The notes: generated by a model not told the origin, from the letters alone. A DNA stretch of 64,000 bases from Erwinia sp. S63 (GCF_016625195.1 NZ_JACVUP010000005.1:248001-312000), one strand, 5' to 3'. Positions 37,318 through 47,246 are shown, counted from the first letter of the stretch. Made by a program: numbers and translations.

Positions 37318-38001
37318 TTAAATCGACTCCGGTTTAATCTGGGAAAAATCATTCACCTGATGATGGCGACTGGCGTTATCCGCCTCGCCACGAATTAACT
37401 GCAATGTATGCCAGCCCGCTTCTGCCGCCGCATCGAGTTCCTGATGAATATCAGAGAGGAACAGCAGCGAAGACGGCGCCAGGCCAATCTGTTCAGCGAT
37501 GTTGTGATACGACTGCGTTTCACGCTTGGCGCCGACGGCGGTATCAAAATAGCCACTAAACAGCGAGGTTAAATCACCTTCATCGCTATAGCCAAATAAC
37601 AGTTTCTGCGCGGGCACCGATCCCGAGGAATATACATACAGCGCGATACCCTGCTGCTGCCAGCGTTCAAAGGCAGGCAACACATCGGGATAGAGATGTC
37701 CGGTGAACTGGCCCTCGACATAACCGGCGCGCCAAATCATGCCCTGCAAGGCTTTCAAGCCGGGCGACTTGCGATCTTCATCGATATAGCCGATCAGCGT
37801 GGCGATCACTTCATCCAGCGATGCCTGTGGTGCCGCTGACTCTTCACGCACGGCGTTCAGCGCCGCAATGACCTTCTCATCGGTCTGGTTTTGACGCACA
37901 AATGCCGCCAGATGCTGACGCGCATAAGGGAACAGGACGTTGTGCACAAACTGAATATCGCTGGTGGTGCCTTCAATATCGGTAACAATCGCGCGAATCA
38001 T
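37318..38001 (-). CDS. mtnC: Enolase-phosphatase E1 MtnC
   Basis: MtnC enolises and dephosphorylates diketo-methylthiopentyl phosphate to acireductone. The 227-residue HAD-family product has the nucleophile motif [15 protein letters not shown] and the late motif [14 protein letters not shown]. Its ATG overlaps the mtnB stop (ATGA). Confidence 0.96.
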   Translation of the reverse strand: MIRAIVTDIEGTTSDIQFVHNVLFPYARQHLAAFVRQNQTDEKVIAALNAVREESAAPQASLDEVIATLIGYIDEDRKSPGLKALQGMIWRAGYVEGQFTGHLYPDVLPAFERWQQQGIALYVYSSGSVPAQKLLFGYSDEGDLTSLFSGYFDTAVGAKRETQSYHNIAEQIGLAPSSLLFLSDIHQELDAAAEAGWHTLQLIRGEADNASRHHQVNDFSQIKPESI

Positions 38002-38612
38002 TGGGTCTCCAGCAATCGACGTTGTAGTTCACATTCAAACAGGAATTCCAGCCCTTCCAGGTGGCGGCGCGCTTCGTTGACGTCCTTGCCCCAGCAGGTC
38101 AAGCCATGGCCACGTAACAGGAAGCCGTACCGCAACGGCGTGTCCGCCGCAAAAGCTTCAATGCGCTGCGCCAGTGCCTCAATATCCTGATCGTTATCAA
38201 ACAGGGGAATCGCAACGGTATTGAGATGCGTGTCCTGACCCGCGAGGGTTTTCTGCATCTCGTAGCCGCTGAGCAACAGCGCACTGCCCTTTTCTACACG
38301 CGACAGCACGGTAGAATTCACCGTATGGGTATGCAGTACAGCACCGGCCTGCGGGAACAAGCGATAAATTAGAGTATGCAGCCCGGTTTCCGCCGACGGT
38401 TTACGTCCCGAAGGGGCACTGTTTGTCGCGATCTCCACCTGAATGAAGTCATCACGCGTCAAACTGCCTTTATCTTTGCCTGATGCGCTTAGCAAGCAAT
38501 ACTCCGCATCCTGGCGCACCGACATATTGCCGCCCGTCGCGGGTGCCCAGCCTTTTGCGCCAATCCAGTGGCAGGCGGCCACTAAATGTTCCAGTGGGAG
38601 AAAATCCGTCAT
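37998..38612 (-). CDS. mtnB: Methylthioribulose-1-phosphate dehydratase MtnB
   Basis: MtnB dehydrates methylthioribulose 1-phosphate. The 204-residue class II aldolase-like protein has [26 protein letters not shown] and [11 protein letters not shown] with zinc-binding histidines. The ATG at 38612 gives the [14 protein letters not shown] start; codons upstream reach into the MetJ site. First gene of mtnBCD. Confidence 0.95.
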   Translation of the reverse strand: MTDFLPLEHLVAACHWIGAKGWAPATGGNMSVRQDAEYCLLSASGKDKGSLTRDDFIQVEIATNSAPSGRKPSAETGLHTLIYRLFPQAGAVLHTHTVNSTVLSRVEKGSALLLSGYEMQKTLAGQDTHLNTVAIPLFDNDQDIEALAQRIEAFAADTPLRYGFLLRGHGLTCWGKDVNEARRHLEGLEFLFECELQRRLLETQ

Positions 38613-38640
38613 AGTGAAGGTGAAGCTCCGCAGTTGTTTT

Positions 38641-38656
38641 AGACGTCTAAGCGTCT
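38641..38656. promoter_or_regulatory. MetJ operator between mtnB and mtnE
   Basis: AGACGTCT, a perfect met box, followed directly by AAGCGTCT (six of eight). It is 29 bases upstream of mtnB and 87 upstream of mtnE. Confidence 0.88.
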
Positions 38657-38742
38657 CGATTGCCAAATATTAGCATCCTGTGTAGAGTGGCAGCAATACA
38701 GGGTTTCTCCGCATCGACATTCGCGCTTAAGGCCACCTAATA

Positions 38743-39903
38743 ATGACGCAGCTCAACCTGATTCCCGAGAGCAAATTACCGGCGCTCGGCACCACGATTT
38801 TCACGCAAATGAGCGCCCTTGCCGCGCAGTTCAACGCCATCAATTTATCACAGGGTTTTCCGGATTTTGACGGTCCACAATATTTACAGGATCGACTGGC
38901 CTATCATGTAAGCCAGGGCGCAAACCAATATGCGCCTATGACCGGTGCGTTACCACTGCGTGAAGCCATTGCAGATAAAACGGCTGAACTTTACGGTCAC
39001 ACTCCCGATGTTAACAGTGATATCACCGTAACCGCCGGTGCTACCGAGGCGCTTTACGCCGCGATTACAGCGCTGGTGCGTCCGGGCGATGAAGTGATCT
39101 GCTTCGATCCCAGCTATGACAGTTACGCGCCTGCTGTGCAACTAGCCGGTGGCGTACTGAAGCGCATTGCATTACAACCACCGGGCTTCCGCGTGGACTG
39201 GCGCGAATTTCGCAGCCTGCTAAGCGCGAAAACCCGCTTAGTGATTCTGAATACGCCGCACAATCCTTCCGCGACCGTGTGGCGCAAGAGCGACTACGCC
39301 GAACTGTGGCAGGCCATCGCCGAGCAGGAAATTTATGTGCTGAGCGATGAAGTTTACGAGCACATCTGCTTCGATGAAGAGGGCCACGCCAGCGTGTTGG
39401 CTCACGCTGAACTGCGCCAGCGCGCCATCGCCGTCTCTTCCTTCGGTAAGACCTTCCATATGACCGGCTGGAAAGTCGGCTATTGCATCGCGCCTGCTGC
39501 GATCAGCGCGGAAATTCGCAAGGTGCACCAGTATCTGACCTTCTCGGTAAATACCCCGGCGCAGTTGGCGATTGCCGATATGCTGCGTCAGGAGCCGGAA
39601 CACTATCGTGACCTGCCGGCCTTCTATCGCGAACGCCGTGATTGCCTGGTAGAAGCGCTATCGGGCAGCCGCTTCAAAGTCTTGCCGTGCGAAGGCACCT
39701 ACTTTGTGCTGCTGGATTACAGCGCCATTTCCGATCTGGATGACGTGAGTTTCTGCCAGTGGCTGACCAAAGAAGTGGGCGTAGCGGCGATTCCGCTGTC
39801 GGTATTCTGTGCCAATCCGTTCCCGCACAAACTGATTCGCCTGTGCTTTGCCAAACAGCCAGCGACCTTAATCGCCGCAGCGGAGCGCTTATGTCAGCTT
39901 TGA
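38743..39903 (+). CDS. mtnE: Methionine aminotransferase MtnE (YbdL-like)
   Basis: A class I PLP aminotransferase of 386 residues, the length of E. coli YbdL, a methionine/glutamine transaminase. The PLP lysine is in SSFGKTFHMTGWKVGY and DEVYEHICFD holds the pocket aspartate. In the salvage pathway it converts 4-methylthio-2-oxobutyrate to methionine, preferably with glutamine as amino donor. It shares the MetJ operator region with mtnB and its 3' end overlaps yafV by 13 bases. Confidence 0.92.
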   Translation: MTQLNLIPESKLPALGTTIFTQMSALAAQFNAINLSQGFPDFDGPQYLQDRLAYHVSQGANQYAPMTGALPLREAIADKTAELYGHTPDVNSDITVTAGATEALYAAITALVRPGDEVICFDPSYDSYAPAVQLAGGVLKRIALQPPGFRVDWREFRSLLSAKTRLVILNTPHNPSATVWRKSDYAELWQAIAEQEIYVLSDEVYEHICFDEEGHASVLAHAELRQRAIAVSSFGKTFHMTGWKVGYCIAPAAISAEIRKVHQYLTFSVNTPAQLAIADMLRQEPEHYRDLPAFYRERRDCLVEALSGSRFKVLPCEGTYFVLLDYSAISDLDDVSFCQWLTKEVGVAAIPLSVFCANPFPHKLIRLCFAKQPATLIAAAERLCQL

Positions 39904-40661
39904 AAATCACCGTTTTGCAGGAAACCCTGAGCTGGATGGATGGCGAAGCCAACCTGCACCACTTTGATGGGGTGTTGAAAGGCATTGAAGGTCGCGATCT
40001 GATTCTGCTGCCTGAAATGTTCACCACTGGCTTTGCGATGGAAGCAGCAGAAAGTTCGCTACCGCAGGAGCAGGTGATTGCGTGGTTGCACGGCCATGCG
40101 AAAACCAGCAATGCGTTAGTCGGCGGCAGCGCGGCCATCCAGACTGAAAAAGGCGCCGTGAACCGTTTTCTGCTGGTTGAGCCGAATGGCACCGTGCATC
40201 AGTATGACAAACGCCATCTGTTCCGCATGGCGAATGAGCATGAACACTATGTCGCGGGCGATACGCGTGAAGTGTTTACCTGGCGCGGCTGGCGCATTTT
40301 GCCGCAGATTTGCTACGACCTGCGTTTCCCGGTGTTCTCTCGCAATCACAATGATTACGATCTGGCGCTGTACGTTGCCAACTGGCCTGCACCACGTGCG
40401 CTGCACTGGCAATCACTGCTGTTAGCGCGTGCGATTGAAAACCAGGCGTACGTTGCCGGTTGCAACCGCGTCGGCAGCGACGGCAACAGCCATCAATACA
40501 GCGGGGACAGCCGGATTATTTCGCCATTGGGCGAGATTCTGGCCGCTGGCGAACCTTTCGCCCGCGCCCGTCTCGATGCGGAATTGTCACTGAACGATCT
40601 GCAAGCCTATCGCGAACGCTTCCCGGCGTGGCGAGATGCCGATGGCTATACGTTGAAGTAA
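39891..40661 (+). CDS. yafV: Omega-amidase YafV (nitrilase family)
   Basis: A 256-residue nitrilase-superfamily protein with the Glu-Lys-Cys triad in LLPEMFTTG, YDKRHLFRM and PQICYDLRFP. E. coli YafV hydrolyses alpha-ketoglutaramate. Glutamine-dependent transamination by MtnE makes this product, so the overlapping pair closes the transamination and makes it irreversible. In E. coli yafV lies near fadE, so this is backbone synteny, but here it is coupled to mtnE. Confidence 0.92.
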   Translation: MSALKITVLQETLSWMDGEANLHHFDGVLKGIEGRDLILLPEMFTTGFAMEAAESSLPQEQVIAWLHGHAKTSNALVGGSAAIQTEKGAVNRFLLVEPNGTVHQYDKRHLFRMANEHEHYVAGDTREVFTWRGWRILPQICYDLRFPVFSRNHNDYDLALYVANWPAPRALHWQSLLLARAIENQAYVAGCNRVGSDGNSHQYSGDSRIISPLGEILAAGEPFARARLDAELSLNDLQAYRERFPAWRDADGYTLK

Positions 40662-40710
40662 ACGTCTTGCCGCGTCTTTCTGGCGCGGCGTCCTCTCTTT
40701 TTTAATTTTT

Positions 40711-40765
40711 GTTTCCACATTGGAAACATCCCTAACTTCGGCTACAATGTTTCCATGTTGGAACA
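40711..40765 (+). promoter_or_regulatory. Promoter and twin operator of the higBA module
   Basis: A near-ideal sigma-70 promoter: TTGGAA (40720-40725), 17 bases, TACAAT (40743-40748). Two related palindromes, GTTTCCA-CAT-TGGAAAC (40711-40727) and GTTTCCA-TGT-TGGAACA (40749-40765), overlap the -35 and start region with centres 38 bases apart. This is the layout of toxin-antitoxin autoregulation. Confidence 0.85.
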
Positions 40766-40778
40766 TGCCGAGGGAATG

Positions 40779-41090
40779 ATGCACGTTATTTCAAGGAAGA
40801 TGTTTGCTGAGGCTGCATTGCGTTTTCCCAATGATGCAGCAGCACTGGACGCCACTTACCTGACTTTACATGGCAGAGATTTTGCCGATCCTGAAGCGCT
40901 TAAAGATTTCTTTCCAAGCCTGGACCGAATGAAGTATCGGGCGAAATGGTGGGTAATCAATGTTGGCGGTAACAATCTCAGGTTGATGTTTTTCGCCGAT
41001 TTCATCGCTGGACGTATTTTCATTAAGCACATCAGTACTCATGCTGAATACGACAAATTAGTTACGTTCTATCGGGAGAACAAAGAATGA
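40779..41090 (+). CDS. higB: HigB-type toxin (mRNA interferase family)
   Basis: A 103-residue protein beginning MHVISRKMFAEAALRFP, with DRMKYRAKWWVINVGGNNLRL-type core (cited in part: KYRAKWWVINVGGNNLRL) and FIKHISTHAEYDKL near the end. This is the HigB/RelE-like family that cleaves mRNA on the ribosome. The first in-frame ATG (40755) lies about where the transcript begins and inside the operator, so the start is 40776 or 40779 after GAGGGA. It precedes and overlaps its antitoxin gene. Confidence 0.88.
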   Translation: MHVISRKMFAEAALRFPNDAAALDATYLTLHGRDFADPEALKDFFPSLDRMKYRAKWWVINVGGNNLRLMFFADFIAGRIFIKHISTHAEYDKLVTFYRENKE

Positions 41091-41503
41091 TCGCCGAAGC
41101 TATTCAGGCCTCAGATAACCTGATTAAAGCCGTCCCCCTGCTTGGCGGCAGTCAATCGAAAGTAGATTATGAGCAAGCGCTAGAGCTGGTTGAGTATTTG
41201 GTTGAGCATCAGCCTTCTCATCCGTTGATTGATATGCTTGCTGATAAAGTCGCAAAATACGAAGAGCACGCGCCGGAATTTTCAGCCTTCAATGCACGCA
41301 TTAAGACTCTGCCAGGTGGAGTCGCGCTGCTGCGAGTTTTGATGGATCAACACGATTTAAACCAATCATCTTTCACTCAGGAAATTGGTCAGCGTTCGTA
41401 TGTTAGCCGGATTTTGAAAGGTGAACGTAAGTTAACGGATAAGCATAAAGCTGCGCTGGCAAAACGTTTTAACGTGCCGTTTGAGGCATTCCGCGAAGAT
41501 TAA
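41087..41503 (+). CDS. higA: HigA-type antitoxin (C-terminal helix-turn-helix)
   Basis: A 138-residue partner with a helical N-terminal half and a Xre-type helix-turn-helix at the C-terminus (about 85-135: NQSSFTQEIGQRSYVSRILKG, cited in part as QRSYVSRILKGERKL). It overlaps the toxin gene by ATGA. It should neutralise HigB and repress the promoter through the GTTTCCA palindromes. Confidence 0.88.
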   Translation: MIAEAIQASDNLIKAVPLLGGSQSKVDYEQALELVEYLVEHQPSHPLIDMLADKVAKYEEHAPEFSAFNARIKTLPGGVALLRVLMDQHDLNQSSFTQEIGQRSYVSRILKGERKLTDKHKAALAKRFNVPFEAFRED

Positions 41504-41510
41504 ACAGAAA

Positions 41511-41540
41511 AAAGCCGCAGCGTGTCACCGCTGCGGCTTT
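41511..41540. terminator. Bidirectional terminator between higA and katG
   Basis: Stem AAAGCCGCAGCG (41511-41522) / CGCTGCGGCTTT (41529-41540) with a six-base loop; A and T tracts on both sides suit the two convergent genes. Confidence 0.85.
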
Positions 41541-41547
41541 AGTGTGA

Positions 41548-43746
41548 TTACAGATCGAAACGATCCAGATTCATCACTTTGGTCCAGGCAGCCACGAAGT
41601 CATTGACGAACTTCTGTTTGGCATCGCCGCTGGCGTAGACTTCAGCCAGTGCGCGCAGGATAGCGTTGGAACCAAATACCAGATCGGCACGCGTGGCGCT
41701 GTACTTCACTTCACCGCTGGCACGATCGCGGCCTTCGAACAACTCGGCGCTCTCATCGGTTGCGCGCCATGCGGTGCGCATATCCAGCAGGTTGACGAAG
41801 AAGTCATTGCTCAATACGCCAACACGATCGGTGAACACGCCATGCTGACCGCCGTCGAAGTTGGTGCCCAGCACACGCAAACCGCCCAGCAGCACGGTTA
41901 ATTCCGGTGCGCTCAGCGTCAGCTGCTGTGCTTTATCCAGCAGCAGGGTTTCAGTCGATGAGCCACCTGCAATACGGCGATAGTTACGGAAACCATCAGC
42001 CAGCGGTTGCAGCACGTCAAAAGACTCCACCTCAGTTTGATCCTGACGCGCATCCACACGGCCCGGTGTAAACGGCACTTGCACCGCCACGCCCGCCGCT
42101 GCCGCAGCCAGTTCAATGCCTACGCTGCCCGCCAGTACGATGATATCGGCCAATGACGCTTTGCCAGACTCTTGCTGAATTTTCTGCAGTGTTGGCAGCA
42201 CATCGTTAATGACGCTGGCGTTCACCGCCCAACCGTTTTGCGGTGCCAGTGCCAGACGTGCACCGTTCGCGCCGCCACGTTTGTCACCGCCACGGAAGGT
42301 GGAAGCGGATGCCCAGGCCGCAGAAACCAACTGGCTGGCGCTGAGACCGGATGCGGCAATCTTCGCTTTCAGATCGGTGATCTCATCAGCGGTTGGCTGG
42401 TGGATGGCGGCTGGCAATGGATCCTGCCAGATCAGATCTTCTTTTGGCACTTCCGGGCCAATGTAACGCGCTTTTGGCCCCATATCGCGGTGCGTCAGTT
42501 TGAACCAGGCGCGGGCAAAGGCTTCATTAAAGGCCTGTGGATCGTTGAGGAAGCGGCGGGAAATCTTGCCGAACTCTTCGTCGAAGCGCAGTGTCAGATC
42601 GGTCACCAGCATGGTTGGCTTACGCTTTTTCTCGGGATCGAACGGGTCAGGAATGATCGCTTCTGCATCCACCGCTTCAAACTGGATCGCGCCCGCTGGG
42701 CTGTGTGTCTGCACCCATTCGTATTTGAACAGGTTCTCGAAGAAATAGTTGCTCCACTGGGTCGGCGTCTGCGTCCACACCACTTCCAGACCTGAAGTAA
42801 TGGCATCTGCGCCTGAACCGCTACCGTAGCTGCTGTTCCAGCCGAGGCCCTGCGCTTCCAGTGGTGAAGCTTCTGGATCAACACCCACATGGCTGGCGGC
42901 TGCCGCACCGTGGGTTTTACCCAATGTATGACCACCGGCAATCAGCGCAACGATCTCTTCATCGTTCATGCCCATATTGCCGAAGGTGGCGCGAATCGCT
43001 GGCGCCGCTGATTTCGGATCGCCGCTGGCTTCAGGGCCTTCCGGGTTGACGTAAATCAGGCCCATTTCGGTGGCACCCACCGGTGCGTTGGCCAGACTTT
43101 CTGGATGGCGGTGCGCCAGCCATTCGGTCTCGTTACCCCAATCCACATCCAGATCCGGTTCCCACACGTCTTCACGTCCAGCACCAAAGCCGAAAGTGCG
43201 GAAACCAGCGTTTTCCAGCGAAACGTTACCCGCCAGAATATAGAGATCGGCCCAGGAGATTTTCTGTCCGTATTTTTGTTTTACCGGCCACAGCAGGCGA
43301 CGCGCTTTATCGAGGCTGACGTTATCCGGCCAGGAGTTAAGCGGTGCGAAACGCTGCTGACCACGGCCGGAACCGCCACGTCCATCAACGGTACGATAGG
43401 TGCCGGCACTGTGCCACGCCATGCGAATGAACAGCCCAATATAGCTGCCCCAGTCGGCTGGCCACCAGGATTGAGAATCGGTGAGGATGGCGCGGATATC
43501 GGCTTTTAACGCAGGGTAATCCAGCTTGCTGAACTCATCGCGATAGTTGAAGTTTTCACTAAGGGGATTGGAACGGTTGGAGTGCTGATTTAACAGATCG
43601 ACACGTAACATATTCGGCCACCAGTCGCGGTTAGAAGTCCCGCTCCCGGCGCCGCGTGCCAGTACGCTTTTTTCTTCAGACGCCCCGTGATGAAAAGGGC
43701 ATTTGCCTGAGGCTGCTACATTATCGTTATTATCTTGCGTGCTCAT
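41548..43746 (-). CDS. katG: Catalase-peroxidase KatG
   Basis: A 732-residue bifunctional heme enzyme that removes hydrogen peroxide. The distal heme site [11 protein letters not shown] (Arg-Trp-His) and the proximal [14 protein letters not shown] histidine are present, with the second, non-heme-binding domain typical of KatG. GGAGC precedes the ATG. In E. coli the gene is elsewhere on the chromosome; the neighbours here do not explain its position. Confidence 0.97.
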   Translation of the reverse strand: MSTQDNNDNVAASGKCPFHHGASEEKSVLARGAGSGTSNRDWWPNMLRVDLLNQHSNRSNPLSENFNYRDEFSKLDYPALKADIRAILTDSQSWWPADWGSYIGLFIRMAWHSAGTYRTVDGRGGSGRGQQRFAPLNSWPDNVSLDKARRLLWPVKQKYGQKISWADLYILAGNVSLENAGFRTFGFGAGREDVWEPDLDVDWGNETEWLAHRHPESLANAPVGATEMGLIYVNPEGPEASGDPKSAAPAIRATFGNMGMNDEEIVALIAGGHTLGKTHGAAAASHVGVDPEASPLEAQGLGWNSSYGSGSGADAITSGLEVVWTQTPTQWSNYFFENLFKYEWVQTHSPAGAIQFEAVDAEAIIPDPFDPEKKRKPTMLVTDLTLRFDEEFGKISRRFLNDPQAFNEAFARAWFKLTHRDMGPKARYIGPEVPKEDLIWQDPLPAAIHQPTADEITDLKAKIAASGLSASQLVSAAWASASTFRGGDKRGGANGARLALAPQNGWAVNASVINDVLPTLQKIQQESGKASLADIIVLAGSVGIELAAAAAGVAVQVPFTPGRVDARQDQTEVESFDVLQPLADGFRNYRRIAGGSSTETLLLDKAQQLTLSAPELTVLLGGLRVLGTNFDGGQHGVFTDRVGVLSNDFFVNLLDMRTAWRATDESAELFEGRDRASGEVKYSATRADLVFGSNAILRALAEVYASGDAKQKFVNDFVAAWTKVMNLDRFDL

Positions 43747-43895
43747 TTTTCGGCTCCGTTTGCTTCACATTGTTCGGTAAAGATAACCGCACATTGTGAA
43801 AGAATATATTTGGATGAACCGAAGGTTTTGATAGTTACTGTCTTTCAAGCGCAGCGTGTGACATGCCGCACAAAAAGTAGGGTTTTGTCGCCTAA

Positions 43896-44231
43896 TCAAC
43901 TACCGCGGTAGGTCGACCACGACCACGGTGAGATCAGGAACGGCAGATGATAATGGCTGCCCGCCGAGCCAATCACAAAATCAATCTGCGCGCTAACATA
44001 CAGCGCATCACGCCCATCGGCGGCAAAGTAGTCACCGATCTCCGCTGTCAGTCGATAGTGGCCCGGCGCTAGCGGCTCGGGCGTTAAATCTTTAATGCGG
44101 CCATCGCTATCGGTTTCACCTTCTGCCATCGGCAGCCAGCCTTCCGGGCTGTTCTGCTCCAGTGAGATGGCAACGCCAATCGCCGGTTTACCCAATGCGG
44201 TATCCAGAATGTGGGTGGTAATGGTGCTCAT
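43896..44231 (-). CDS. uraH: 5-Hydroxyisourate hydrolase (transthyretin-like)
   Basis: Hydrolyses 5-hydroxyisourate, the urate oxidase product, to OHCU. The 111-residue protein has THILDTALGKPA at the start, HYHLPFLISPW, and the C-terminal signature YRGS. It lacks a signal peptide, so it is cytoplasmic, unlike E. coli HiuH. It is the last gene of the leftward ureide operon and overlaps uraD by ATGA; it corresponds to hpxT of Klebsiella. Confidence 0.95.
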   Translation of the reverse strand: MSTITTHILDTALGKPAIGVAISLEQNSPEGWLPMAEGETDSDGRIKDLTPEPLAPGHYRLTAEIGDYFAADGRDALYVSAQIDFVIGSAGSHYHLPFLISPWSWSTYRGS

Positions 44232-44722
44232 ACGATGCTCTCCTTAAGCCGTAACAGGGTGATTTCACGCAGTTGCAACAACGCTTCCTGCTGTTCTATC
44301 TCTGCATCATTGTTGAGCCTGCGCTGTAACTCCGCCAGCATCTCCTCGCCACTGCGTCCCTTAGCACGAATTAAAAACACCCGGCCAAAGTGCAGTTCAT
44401 AGGATTGATTGGCCGCCAGCATAGCAAACTGCAACGCACCATTGGCCTGCTGCATCGCTGACTGCTCACTGCGTGACAGTGCCGCCTCTTTATCCGCGCC
44501 CTGCGCTTTTTCGCCAATGCGCGGATGTGCGCTCAGGGCCTGTTCCAGCTCAGCACCCTGCCACCCCTGCGCCAGACGATCGGCAGTGCAGTGCAATGCA
44601 GCCAGATCGTGAAAAGGTCTTGCGGCGACCACCGCCTGCTGCCAGGCGGGAATCGCGACGCAGTGCGCTATCGCAGCCTGCGCCTCGGCAGCAGAAGCCT
44701 GATTAAAGCTTGCCAGATCCAT
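44228..44722 (-). CDS. uraD: OHCU decarboxylase
   Basis: Converts OHCU to (S)-allantoin. The 164-residue all-helical protein carries the family motifs FHDLAALHCTADRLAQGW (catalytic histidine), HPRIGEKAQ and FLIRAKGRSGEEMLAEL. It follows hpxK by 12 bases and corresponds to hpxQ of Klebsiella. Confidence 0.94.
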   Translation of the reverse strand: MDLASFNQASAAEAQAAIAHCVAIPAWQQAVVAARPFHDLAALHCTADRLAQGWQGAELEQALSAHPRIGEKAQGADKEAALSRSEQSAMQQANGALQFAMLAANQSYELHFGRVFLIRAKGRSGEEMLAELQRRLNNDAEIEQQEALLQLREITLLRLKESIV

Positions 44723-44734
44723 GCTGTCACTCCC

Positions 44735-45994
44735 TTACGCCTGTGCCAGATCGCACACCGCTTGCAAATAGGCCTGCACACCATGCGCCACGTCAGCCGT
44801 TTGCACCGATTCCGCCGGATGATGGCTGATACCGCGATGGTTACGCACGAATAACATGCCTACTGGCCAGCGATCCGCGATTGCAATGGCATCGTGGCCT
44901 GCACCGCTTGGCAATGACACACTGCGGCCCTGCACCGTTTCCACCGCGTGGCTTAAAGCCTGCTGCAAGCGTGCATCACAAGCGGTAGCGGCAATACGGT
45001 AGTATTCGTTCGAGGTGAAGGCCAGGCCACGACGCCGCGCAATCGCTTCAGCCTGCGTCAACAACATGGATTGCAGACGCTCCAGCGGCTCATCCTGTGG
45101 CCCACGCACATCCAGCGACAACTGCACTTCACCAGGAATGACATTTACGGCACCCGGCAAGCAGCTCAGCGTGCCAACGGTGGCCACCAGCTGCGGATCT
45201 TGCTCAGCCGTGGTGTGCTCAATAAACACCATCCACTCAGCCGCCGCCGCCAGCGCATCTTTACGGTGCGCCATCGGCACGGTACCGGCATGGCCCGCTT
45301 CGCCGATAAAGCTGCAATTCAGACGACGTGCGCCGTTAATCGCGGTCACCACGCCGAGCGCCAGATCTTCTTGTTCCAGGCACGGACCTTGCTCGATATG
45401 CAACTCAAGGTAGGCCGCAATATCGTTGACGTCACGTGCAGCCTCCATAATCTTCGCAGCATCCAAACCGAGATCCTGCATCGCCTCAGCAACGGTAATG
45501 CCGTTACCATCCGGATGCGTCACCCAGCTCTCGGGCCATGTACCGGTAATGCCCCGGCTGCCCAGCAGCGTGATACCAAAGCGCGTGCCTTCTTCATCAC
45601 CGAATCCGACAATTTCAATCGCCAGGGGTAAACGCTGCTGACGATCGTGCAACCACTGCACGGTTTCAATGGCGCTGAGCACACCCAGCATACCGTCGTA
45701 GCGCCCGGCATTGCGCACGGTGTCGAGATGCGAACCCAGCAGCAGCGCCTTAGCACCAGGTTCAGCTGATTCATAACGCCCGCAAATATTGCCCACCGCA
45801 TCTTGCCAGGTGGTCATGCCAGCCGCCTGCATCCACTCCGCCACACGGCCATTGGCACGCAGTTGCTCAGCCGAGAGATAAACACGCGTCAGGCCATCCA
45901 CACTTTCACTGATTTCAGCCAGGGCATCGCAGCGCGCCATGACACGGGCGGCGGCAGATTGCGCCTCGCTGGCGGTCATCAGGCTGTTGCTCAT
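44735..45994 (-). CDS. hpxK: Allantoate amidohydrolase family protein HpxK
   Basis: A 419-residue M20-type dinuclear metal hydrolase that releases ammonia and CO2 from allantoate to give ureidoglycine. LLLGSHLDTVRNAGRYDG, GFGDEEGTRF and LHIEQGPCLEQE show the metal ligands. The ATG at 45994 overlaps the hpxJ stop (ATGA), so the longer frame is discarded. A generic ureidoglycolate or carbamoyl-amino-acid hydrolase is less likely given the neighbours. Confidence 0.9.
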   Translation of the reverse strand: MSNSLMTASEAQSAAARVMARCDALAEISESVDGLTRVYLSAEQLRANGRVAEWMQAAGMTTWQDAVGNICGRYESAEPGAKALLLGSHLDTVRNAGRYDGMLGVLSAIETVQWLHDRQQRLPLAIEIVGFGDEEGTRFGITLLGSRGITGTWPESWVTHPDGNGITVAEAMQDLGLDAAKIMEAARDVNDIAAYLELHIEQGPCLEQEDLALGVVTAINGARRLNCSFIGEAGHAGTVPMAHRKDALAAAAEWMVFIEHTTAEQDPQLVATVGTLSCLPGAVNVIPGEVQLSLDVRGPQDEPLERLQSMLLTQAEAIARRRGLAFTSNEYYRIAATACDARLQQALSHAVETVQGRSVSLPSGAGHDAIAIADRWPVGMLFVRNHRGISHHPAESVQTADVAHGVQAYLQAVCDLAQA

Positions 45995-47226
45995 ACGTGG
46001 CTCCCGTAATGATCCCACGCCGCCTGCATGGCCGCGCCTTGTGTCGAACGGTAGCCCAAATGATTCAAGACTGCTTCCAGCGCGCTCAGCGTTTGCATCA
46101 CACAGTCTTTACGTGCGTTGTAGCCCATGGTGCCGATGCGCCACACTTTGCCGTGCAGTGGGCCAAACGAGGTGCCGATCTCAATCCCGAAATCTTCCAG
46201 CACCAGCTTGCGCACCTGATCGCCATTCACACCCTGCGGGATCACCACGCCGAGCACGTTGTTCATTTTGTGTTTCAGGTCACCGAAGGTTTCGAGGCCC
46301 ATGCCCTGAATGCCCTTCAGCATCGCCTCGCCGTGCAGCTTGTGACGCGCAATGCCTTTATCCAGCCCTTCCTGCATCATTAAACGCGCGCACTCACGTG
46401 CACCAAACAGCGCGGTGGTCGCTTCGGTGTGATGGTTGAGGCGCTCCGGGCCCCAGTAATCCATGATCATGCCGAGATCGAAATAGTTGGAGTAGATCAT
46501 CTCGTCATCGCCGTCCTGATGATCCGCAGTACGAATCCCCTCTTCCACGCATTTGCGTTTACGGATCACCGCTTCCATCTTCGCACTGAGAGTGATCGGT
46601 GAAGTACCTGAAGGTCCACCCAGGCATTTCTGCATCCCGGCAGAAACGGCATCTAGTCCCCAGGCATCGGTTTCCAGCGCGTTACCGCCCAGTGAAGCGG
46701 TGGCATCGGTATAGAACAGCACGCCGTATTTCTGGCAAATGGCGCCAAGTTCTTCCAGCGGCTGTAGCATGGTGGTAGAGGTATCGCCCTGTACCGTCAG
46801 CAGCAGGCGCGGCTGCACTTTTTTAATCGCGTCTTCGATTTGATCCGGAGTGAATACTTCACCCCATGGCACTTCAATAGTGTGCACTTCCGCGCGGCAG
46901 CGGCGGGCGATTTCACACAGCAGATGACCAAAACGGCCAAACACCGGCACCAGCACTTTGTCACCAGGGCGGATGGCAGAGAGCAGAATCGCTTCGATAC
47001 CGGCGCGCGAGGTGCCGTCGATCAACATGGTCCAGCGGTTTTCGGTACGAAATACACCACGGTACAGCGCCATCACTTCATTCATGTAGTGCGTCATCGC
47101 CGGATCGTACTGCCCCAGCAATTGACTCGACATCGCGCGTAGCACGCGCGGATCGGCGTTGATAGGACCGGGCCCCATCAGCAGGCGTTGTGGTGGATTA
47201 ATTTGCGAAAACTGACTGATATCCAT
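45991..47226 (-). CDS. hpxJ: (S)-ureidoglycine-glyoxylate aminotransferase HpxJ
   Basis: A 411-residue class V aminotransferase resembling PucG and AGXT. LLMGPGPINADPRVL, VQGDTSTTMLQPL and AGMQKCLGGPSGTSPI (PLP lysine) are visible. It transfers the amino group of ureidoglycine to glyoxylate, giving oxalurate and glycine. It sits between the ABC importer and hpxK in the ureide operon. Confidence 0.9.
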   Translation of the reverse strand: MDISQFSQINPPQRLLMGPGPINADPRVLRAMSSQLLGQYDPAMTHYMNEVMALYRGVFRTENRWTMLIDGTSRAGIEAILLSAIRPGDKVLVPVFGRFGHLLCEIARRCRAEVHTIEVPWGEVFTPDQIEDAIKKVQPRLLLTVQGDTSTTMLQPLEELGAICQKYGVLFYTDATASLGGNALETDAWGLDAVSAGMQKCLGGPSGTSPITLSAKMEAVIRKRKCVEEGIRTADHQDGDDEMIYSNYFDLGMIMDYWGPERLNHHTEATTALFGARECARLMMQEGLDKGIARHKLHGEAMLKGIQGMGLETFGDLKHKMNNVLGVVIPQGVNGDQVRKLVLEDFGIEIGTSFGPLHGKVWRIGTMGYNARKDCVMQTLSALEAVLNHLGYRSTQGAAMQAAWDHYGSHV

Positions 47227-47246
47227 GTGCTATTCCTTTTAAAGAC

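Noticed and set aside
40755-40778. ATG at 40755 as the start of the HigB toxin
   Set aside because: It lies within the operator palindrome and about seven bases after the -10 element, so it would be at the transcript start without a ribosome-binding site; 40776/40779 follow GAGGGA and give the family start.
42172-42795. 207-residue plus-strand frame opposite katG
   Set aside because: Shadow of katG in another frame; no ribosome-binding site and an implausible composition.
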